Shown here: positions 19,578-23,985 of the stretch, piece by piece | Numbering within the stretch: position 1 is the stretch's first letter | Layout: each line of letters starts with the position of its first letter | IMG/VR virus record: IMGVR_UViG_3300037153_000131 | Location: 1 to 23,985 of that record | Length of the DNA: 23,985 bases | Direction: 5' to 3' (one strand) | From: a virus | Position numbers and translations under genes: made by a program | The notes under the pieces: model-generated | Database searches by the model: none | The model's input: only the letters and a program-made list of their open reading frames with translations | Told to the model about the DNA's origin: nothing

Positions 19578-20018
19578 ATGAACCGCATACATGGATCGCA
19601 TGGTGAGATCGGCGTGGATCGCGCGGCCTCCACGACGACGCCGACGTACACGCCGCTCGGCTCGATGAACAAGTGGACGCTCAACCTCGCCCGGGACCGG
19701 GCGGACAGTACGTGCTTCGGCGATACCACGAAGCAGTACGTCCAGGGGCTCCCGGACGTCAAGGGCAGTCTGGCCGGCATTTTCGATACGGACGATCTCA
19801 CGATGCTCTACATTGCGCTGGGCGAGTCCAAGGTCGGGCTCAAGCTCACGCCGTCCAGTCTCACGCCGACGGTCTTCTTCTCCGGCCTGGCGTATCTCGA
19901 CGGGGCCGTGGATGTCGCCGTGAACGGCGTGGTGACGGTGACGGGCACGTTCGTGGGCGCCGGCGATTGGGCGCTCGAGCCGGCCGACACGTACACGCCG
20001 GCCGCGGCGGCGGCGTAA
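19578..20018 (+). CDS. Major tail tube protein
   Basis: The 146-residue product follows the terminator and precedes the tail chaperones. It contains the beta-sandwich pattern of tube proteins: GSMNKWTLNLARDRADSTCF, TTKQYVQGLPDVKGSLAGIF, LYIALGESKVGLKLTPSSL, GLAYLDGAVDVAVNGVVTVT and GTFVGAGDWAL. The 'G.w.l....d...vT.f.d..k..v.glpd..g...g.fd' sequence is typical of siphophage major tail proteins. GAGGAC lies a few bases before ATG 19578. It should be one of the most abundant virion proteins. The C-terminus is a short Ala-rich tail. Confidence 0.88.
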   Translation: MNRIHGSHGEIGVDRAASTTTPTYTPLGSMNKWTLNLARDRADSTCFGDTTKQYVQGLPDVKGSLAGIFDTDDLTMLYIALGESKVGLKLTPSSLTPTVFFSGLAYLDGAVDVAVNGVVTVTGTFVGAGDWALEPADTYTPAAAAA

Positions 20019-20034
20019 ACCCCGGGCGCGCGGC

Positions 20035-20301
20035 GTGCCGCTGGGGATCTCCGGCGTGAACGGCGAGATCCGCTGGTCGTACTTCACGGCCGCGCGCATC
20101 CAGGGCTACACGCTCGCGCGCAAGCAGCAGCAGTGGCGCCTCGTGGCGAACGTGGTGGAGCGCGACGCCTTCAAGCTCGCGCAACGCCCGCTCATCTTCA
20201 CGGCGCCGACCCAACGGGCGACCTGGCGTTGGCCGATCGTCCACTACACCCTGACGGCCGCCGGGCGCCTCGAGGCCGAACTCGGCGCGCCGCTCCCGTA
20301 A
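20035..20301 (+). CDS. Small tail-module protein, unknown function
   Basis: The 88-residue frame from GTG 20035 (or GTG 20056, which has GGGGA eight bases upstream and loses seven residues) contains GEIRWSYFTAARIQGYTLAR, WRLVANVVERDAFKLAQRPL and TWRWPIVHYTLTAAG. Similar small proteins occur next to tail tube genes in related phages in my memory, but no function is known. Conserved aromatics (WSYF, WRW) suggest a small beta fold that binds a protein partner such as the tube or tape measure. Confidence 0.6.
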   Translation: MPLGISGVNGEIRWSYFTAARIQGYTLARKQQQWRLVANVVERDAFKLAQRPLIFTAPTQRATWRWPIVHYTLTAAGRLEAELGAPLP

Positions 20302-20311
20302 CGAGGATCGT

Positions 20312-20710
20312 ATGCACAGTTTCGTCAACCCGCAGATTGATCGGATCCCGCTCGCCGACGGGAACTGGATCGACGTCAAGCACGAGCTCACGGCCGGCGA
20401 GTATCGGGCCATGCAAGGCGAGATGCGGCGGCGCTTCGGGCCGGGCGAAATGCCGGTGCTCGATCCCATCCGGGTCGGGCCGGCCCGCTGCCAGGCGTAC
20501 ATCGTCGGCTGGTCGCTCACGGATGCGACCGGCGCGCCGGTCCCGTTTTCCCTCGGCGCGCTCGACTCGCTCAGAGTGCCCCGGTTTCTCGAGATCATCC
20601 GGGCGATCGATACGCACGAGGCCGCCCGCGAGGAGGAGGCCGAGACGGAAAAAAAAACGATCCGCAATCCCGAACCGACCTCCGATCACGGTTTGCGATC
20701 TGTCAGCTGA
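20312..20710 (+). CDS. Tail assembly chaperone, short form (gpG-like)
   Basis: The 132-residue product starts after GAGGA (20303-20307). It has a beta-rich beginning (IDRIPLADGNWIDVKHELTA), helices AGEYRAMQGEMRRRF and LRVPRFLEIIRAI, and an acidic end (THEAAREEEAETEKK). It precedes the tape measure gene, the fixed place of tail chaperones that coat the tape measure during assembly. Near its 3' end is an A9 run (20649-20657), where ribosomes could shift to -1 and make a longer form. The normal stop is TGA 20708-20710. Confidence 0.8.
   Translation: MHSFVNPQIDRIPLADGNWIDVKHELTAGEYRAMQGEMRRRFGPGEMPVLDPIRVGPARCQAYIVGWSLTDATGAPVPFSLGALDSLRVPRFLEIIRAIDTHEAAREEEAETEKKTIRNPEPTSDHGLRSVS
20630..20700 (+). 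promoter_or_regulatory. Programmed -1 frameshift signal (SD-like, A9, hairpin)
   Basis: The A9 run 20649-20657 is read in the 0 frame as G-AA AAA AAA A, so two tandem AAA codons slip easily to -1. GAGGAGGAGG at 20630-20639 lies about 10 bases upstream, the place of the stimulatory internal Shine-Dalgarno of E. coli dnaX. Downstream, CGCA/TGCG and AACC/GGTT arms (20663-20697) could form a bulged hairpin. Nine A's in a row are rare in this GC-rich genome. Confidence 0.85.
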
Positions 20711-20811
20711 TGGGCTGGACGCTCGCGGAGCTGGACGCCTTGCCGATCCGGGTCTATCACGAGCTCGTGTTGTATCTGAACGAACGCTATGAGGCGCACG
20801 AGGCCGCCTGA
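20656..20811 (+). CDS. Tail chaperone frameshift extension (gpGT-like)
   Basis: The -1 frame after the slip is open from AAC 20656 to TGA 20809-20811. It adds 51 residues to the first 115 of the short form, giving about 166. The added part contains FAICQLMGWTLAELDALPIR and HELVLYLNERYEAHEAA, a helical domain like lambda T, which binds the tape measure. Its stop overlaps the tape measure start (TGATG). An alternative is separate initiation at ATG 20710, which overlaps the short-form stop and would give only 33 residues. Confidence 0.8.
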   Translation, partial: NDPQSRTDLRSRFAICQLMGWTLAELDALPIRVYHELVLYLNERYEAHEAA

Positions 20812-22985
20812 TGCCGACCGCGAAATTTGAGGCGGATTTCTCCTCCTTCCTGAACGCGGTGGACGCCGCCCAGTTCAAGCTCGCCGATCTGAGCAAGGGC
20901 TCCGAGAAAGTCCAGAAAACGCTGGACGCGATGAGCGATCAATTCTCCGGGCGCGCGCTCATCCAGGAAGCCTCGCTCATGACGATCGCCGTCGAGAAGC
21001 TGGGGGGCGTCTCGAAACTCACGGCCGACGAGCTCGCGAACGTCTCCAGTAAGGCGCAGGCGGCCGTGGAGAAAATGCAGGCGCTCGGGTACGACGTCCC
21101 GAAAGGCCTCGAGAACCTCGCGAAGGCGACGGAAGCGAACGCGAAGGCCTCGAGCGATTGGAGCTCGTCGCTCTCGACGCTGACCGGCGTGCTCGGGGCG
21201 ATTGGCATCGACGCCTCGATCCGCGGCGTGATCAATTTCGGGAAGGCCATCATCGACACGGCCGACCAGGTGCAGAAGATGTCGGACCAGACCGGCATCT
21301 CGGCCGAGAACATTCAGCGGTTGCAGTACGTCGCCTCGCAGACCGGGACGTCGATGAGCTCGATGGTGTCGGCCGTGCAAAACCTGCAGGAGAAACTCGG
21401 CTCGGGCGATAAGAACCTGAACAAGGCGCTCGACGACCTCGGCCTCTCGCTCGAGGAGATCAAGCATTTGGACGCCTATGCGGCCTTCACGGCCATTGCC
21501 GACGCGATCGGGCAGATTGCCGATCCGACGCGTCGGGCCGCCGATGCCCAAGACGCGTTTGGGCGCAATTGGAAGGAGCTGCTCCCGGCGATTACGGCCG
21601 GTATGCAGGACGTCGCGAGCGAGGCCGCGGTGATGAGCAACGAGACGATCGCCCGGCTCGATGCGATCGGCGATGAGTGGGAGAAGCTCAAACAGCGGAT
21701 CGTGGTCGTCGGCGGCGAGATCATCGCGGCCGGCGAGTCCTGGAGCGAGAAGTTTGCGACGAATTTCGGGAAAGCGAATCCGTTGTCCTGGCTCTACCAG
21801 GGCGCGACGCTCGCGAAGTCGGCCATGGAGGATCTGGTCAATCCGATCGATCAGGTGGTGGCGCGGCAAAACGCGCTCGACACGGCGACGACGAATTACG
21901 CGGCGAAGCTGCCGAAGGCCTTGCAACCGGCGATGGATGCCTGGCAAGCCCTCGCCGAGTCCGACAAGGCGCAGACGAAGATCGACGCGGACCACGCGCA
22001 GGCGGCGGCGCGGCTCGAGGCCGCGTATGCGGAGCTCGCGCAAGCCGGCGAGGGCTGGCGTGGGACGATCGACAAGATCAACGGCGACACGGTCGAGGCG
22101 ATCGCGTACTACCGCGACGCCGGCGTCTCCGTCTCCGCGCTCAAGCAGGTGTACTCCGATCTCGGGGATACGGCGTTCGCGGCGATCGACAAGATGCGCG
22201 CGGCCCGCGCGAAACAGACGGCCGCCGATACGAAGTACTACGAGGATCTCGTCAAACAGGACCAGGGCGCGTACGCGGCGCTCGAGAAGGTCAACAAGGA
22301 GTACAACGACTACATTAACAAAAATTCGATGGATTCGACGACCTACCAGATCACCAAGATCCGGGAGCAGGCGGACGCGGATATCAAGGCGTACGAGGCC
22401 AAGTACGGCAAGTCAGTTGAGTACACGAACGCGCGCAATGCCCTTGCCGACGCCGAAACCCAACACGTCATGGACGCCGTCGCCAAGGAAACCGCCGCCA
22501 GCGATGCCGCGATGCAGAAATCGATCAACGCCGCGGCGTCGGCGGCGAACGCGTGGTACAAAGCCCTCGACGTGATCAACGGCCAGGTGGTGGCGGCGGC
22601 GGTTGGGCAAAAAACGTCGCCTCTCCAAACGGTCGGGATCGATCGCGGGCAAACGATCGGCGGGCTGACCGGCGTGCATCCGGGCGGGATGATCGGCGGG
22701 ACGGGCGGGGCGCTCCTGGGGAACACCGATCCGCGCGTGATCGGGCTCATGGGCCAGGGCTACACGGCCGGCGAGGCCGCGGCGATCGTCGGCGGCTACG
22801 GCGGGATGATCAGTATTCCGTTCGGGCAACGGCAAACCGCGCTCGCGCAAGCGGGCGGCCTGGGCGGCGTGAATATCACCGTGAACGGCTCGGTCCTCGG
22901 ATCGAAGGACGAGATCGCGCGGGTCGTCGGCGATTCACTCGAGGATCTCCTGCGGCGCCAGGGCTACACGCTGCCGGGCGGGTGA
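20811..22985 (+). CDS. Tail tape measure protein
   Basis: The 724-residue protein is the tail length ruler. It begins with FEADFSSFLNAVDAAQFKLADL, typical of tape measure N-termini, and is dominated by long charged helices and coiled-coil-like segments. ISAENIQRLQYVASQTGTSM with nearby NLNKALDDLGLSLEEIK marks the TMP core domain. The Gly-rich part (MIGGTGGALLGNTDPRVIGL, then GYGGM) and the final GSVLGSKDEIARVVGDSLED with LLRRQGYTLP are common C-terminal features. By the usual ~0.15 nm per residue, the tail would be about 110 nm. No lytic domain is visible. It starts at the chaperone stop; its stop is three bases before the tail hub start. Confidence 0.93.
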   Translation: MPTAKFEADFSSFLNAVDAAQFKLADLSKGSEKVQKTLDAMSDQFSGRALIQEASLMTIAVEKLGGVSKLTADELANVSSKAQAAVEKMQALGYDVPKGLENLAKATEANAKASSDWSSSLSTLTGVLGAIGIDASIRGVINFGKAIIDTADQVQKMSDQTGISAENIQRLQYVASQTGTSMSSMVSAVQNLQEKLGSGDKNLNKALDDLGLSLEEIKHLDAYAAFTAIADAIGQIADPTRRAADAQDAFGRNWKELLPAITAGMQDVASEAAVMSNETIARLDAIGDEWEKLKQRIVVVGGEIIAAGESWSEKFATNFGKANPLSWLYQGATLAKSAMEDLVNPIDQVVARQNALDTATTNYAAKLPKALQPAMDAWQALAESDKAQTKIDADHAQAAARLEAAYAELAQAGEGWRGTIDKINGDTVEAIAYYRDAGVSVSALKQVYSDLGDTAFAAIDKMRAARAKQTAADTKYYEDLVKQDQGAYAALEKVNKEYNDYINKNSMDSTTYQITKIREQADADIKAYEAKYGKSVEYTNARNALADAETQHVMDAVAKETAASDAAMQKSINAAASAANAWYKALDVINGQVVAAAVGQKTSPLQTVGIDRGQTIGGLTGVHPGGMIGGTGGALLGNTDPRVIGLMGQGYTAGEAAAIVGGYGGMISIPFGQRQTALAQAGGLGGVNITVNGSVLGSKDEIARVVGDSLEDLLRRQGYTLPGG

Positions 22986-22988
22986 CGC

Positions 22989-23985
22989 ATGGCGACACTC
23001 GCGCCCGGCGAGAAGGCCCGGATGTTCGCGCTCGGCAAGATCGCGCGCGGCGGCGCGACGCGCGGCGGGTACACGTCGATGCAACCGTTCATCACGATCA
23101 ACGGCGTACACGTCGGGACGGCGCCGGCCGATCCCGCCAAACGCGTCCTCGTCTCGAATCTCACGATTCACGACACGCTCGACGAGGCGCCGAATACCCT
23201 GCAGATGACGGTCAAGGGCTTTCAACCGCTCACGGGCCAGGCGATCGTCGTCACGCTCGGATCGAAAAATTCGCTGACACGGTGGTTCGGCGGCGTCGTG
23301 CTCTCCACGACCGAGGGCTATCTCGTGGAGAACCCGGCGAACGTGGTCTATCAGGTCAACGGCATTGATTATCACTGGCCACTGGCGAACCATCTCGCGA
23401 TCCGGCGCTACACGGGCTGGACGGCCGGCGCCGTGATTCGCGATCTCGTCGCGTCGTTTGCGGAAGGCTTTACGACGAAGGCCGTGGCGGCGGAGCTCGA
23501 CGCGTTTCCGCTCGACGAGATTACGTTCACGAATACCGCCGTCCCGGATGCGATCACGCAGGTGTGCGACCGGGTCGGCGCGTACTGGTACGCCGACTAT
23601 TTCAAAGACGTCCATGCCTTCATCACCTCGGAGACAATCTACGCCCCGCCGCCGGCCCTGACGCCGGCGCATCCCTCCTTGGCGGACGTGAAAGCCAATC
23701 GCGATCTCTCGCAAATTGTCACGCGCGCGATCGTCGAAGGCGGTGGCGGGACGGCGGCCTCGGCCCTGGTCGTCGGCGAGACGTTGATGCCCCTCGATAC
23801 GGTGGCGTGGTATCAGACGGCGGGCGGCGTCGTCGTCTCGGGGCCGCAACGGATCACGTACGGCGGCGTCGATCCGGGCGGCGGCGGGACGCTGGTCGGG
23901 CCGGGCGCGGGGCCCTCGGCGGCCCCGTCGGCGGTCGCCGCGGCGACGGCGGGATCGTTGTCGGAGGGCACCTATCAATACGCGT
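22989..23985 (+). CDS. Tail hub / baseplate-like protein, N-terminal part (runs over right edge)
   Basis: The gene starts at ATG 22989 three bases after the tape measure stop and is open to the window edge. It continues at base 1 (frame preserved) to the stop at 1560, for 809 residues in all. The N-terminal ~290 residues contain QPFITINGVHVGTAPADPAK, ILTIHDTLDEA-like strands (SNLTIHDTLDEAPNTLQM), RWFGGVVLSTTEGYL, VYQVNGIDYHWPLANHLAIR and DAITQVCDRVGAYWYADYFK. These are the signature of gp27/gpD-like hub domains, which form the trimeric ring at the tail tip. The last 127 bases repeat bases 1-127. Annotating the window as linear would split this gene in two. Confidence 0.85.
   Translation, partial: MATLAPGEKARMFALGKIARGGATRGGYTSMQPFITINGVHVGTAPADPAKRVLVSNLTIHDTLDEAPNTLQMTVKGFQPLTGQAIVVTLGSKNSLTRWFGGVVLSTTEGYLVENPANVVYQVNGIDYHWPLANHLAIRRYTGWTAGAVIRDLVASFAEGFTTKAVAAELDAFPLDEITFTNTAVPDAITQVCDRVGAYWYADYFKDVHAFITSETIYAPPPALTPAHPSLADVKANRDLSQIVTRAIVEGGGGTAASALVVGETLMPLDTVAWYQTAGGVVVSGPQRITYGGVDPGGGGTLVGPGAGPSAAPSAVAAATAGSLSEGTYQYA
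23859..23985. repeat. Right copy of 127-bp exact terminal direct repeat
   Basis: These bases are identical to 1-127; see the left copy. Counting this segment once gives the circular length of 23,858 bp. Confidence 0.97.

Noticed and set aside
20787-22043. A 418-codon minus-strand open frame opposite the tape measure gene
   Set aside because: Low-complexity Arg/Leu/Gly/His-rich product, no start signal, and fully covered by a well-supported gene.
22935-23978. A 347-codon minus-strand open frame
   Set aside because: It is opposite the tail hub gene and has shadow-type composition (Arg/Asp/Ala-rich).
1-23985. CRISPR array, insertion sequence, rRNA, toxin or resistance gene
   Set aside because: No spaced 25-40-bp repeats, no transposase motifs, and no such RNA or protein motifs were seen on either strand.

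Overview
The window is a complete small temperate tailed-phage genome that was opened at an arbitrary point. Bases 1-127 are repeated exactly as bases 23859-23985, and one reading frame runs off the right edge and continues in frame from base 1. The natural molecule (or assembled circle) is therefore 23,858 bp. A 127-base overlap is what a circular contig from a k=127 de Bruijn assembler looks like, so it is probably not a biological terminal repeat. The genome is high in G+C (about two thirds by eye), uses many GTG starts, and has tightly coupled genes (ATGA and TGATG overlaps). The proteins indicate a siphovirus-like phage: HK97-type head, long non-contractile tail, P27-type small terminase, tyrosine integrase. 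The host cannot be named from the sequence. The high G+C, the Thivi_2564-like membrane protein and a tRNA without an encoded CCA point to a Gram-negative, high-GC environmental bacterium; Acidobacteriota is one possibility, and this is inference.

Layout, clockwise. (1) 22989-23985 plus 1-1560: tail hub protein, followed by a probable receptor-binding protein (1564-2379). (2) 2433-2835: a small two-helix membrane protein and a small lipoprotein, a candidate lysis pair. (3) 2832-3191, minus strand: a phage repressor, facing divergently from a control region (3192-3501) with dyad operators and a promoter. (4) 3502-6435: early genes: two small proteins, a DUF1376-type replication protein whose 3' end carries five tandem 11-bp repeats (candidate origin), a RusA-type resolvase, a small unknown protein and a TIM-barrel-like hydrolase candidate. 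(5) 6438-8300: integration module with an excisionase-like HTH, a ribbon-helix-helix protein, integrase, an intact tRNA-Thr(CGT) as likely attP, and repeated GTGATAACT motifs. (6) 8301-10778: AT-richer non-coding stretch, then accessory genes including a predicted PD-(D/E)XK-like nuclease of atypical composition, a zinc-ribbon protein and an HNH endonuclease. (7) 10779-10912: G/C-tract inverted repeats, a candidate cos region. (8) 11082-20018: terminases, a fused prohead protease-major capsid protein, portal, a collagen-like protein, connector, head closure, neck, tail terminator and tail tube. (9) 20035-22985: tail chaperones with a textbook-like -1 frameshift site, and the tape measure protein.

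Together these genes give a full temperate cycle: repressor-controlled lysogeny, integration at a tRNA, replication from an iteron-like origin with resolvase help, probable cos packaging with HNH/TerS/TerL, and head and tail assembly. No recognisable DNA polymerase, helicase or canonical endolysin is present. The observations most worth following are the start codon of the capsid fusion sitting in the loop of a perfect 20-bp palindrome, the A9 frameshift signal, the five-unit repeat at the end of the replication gene, and the nuclease-like accessory gene.
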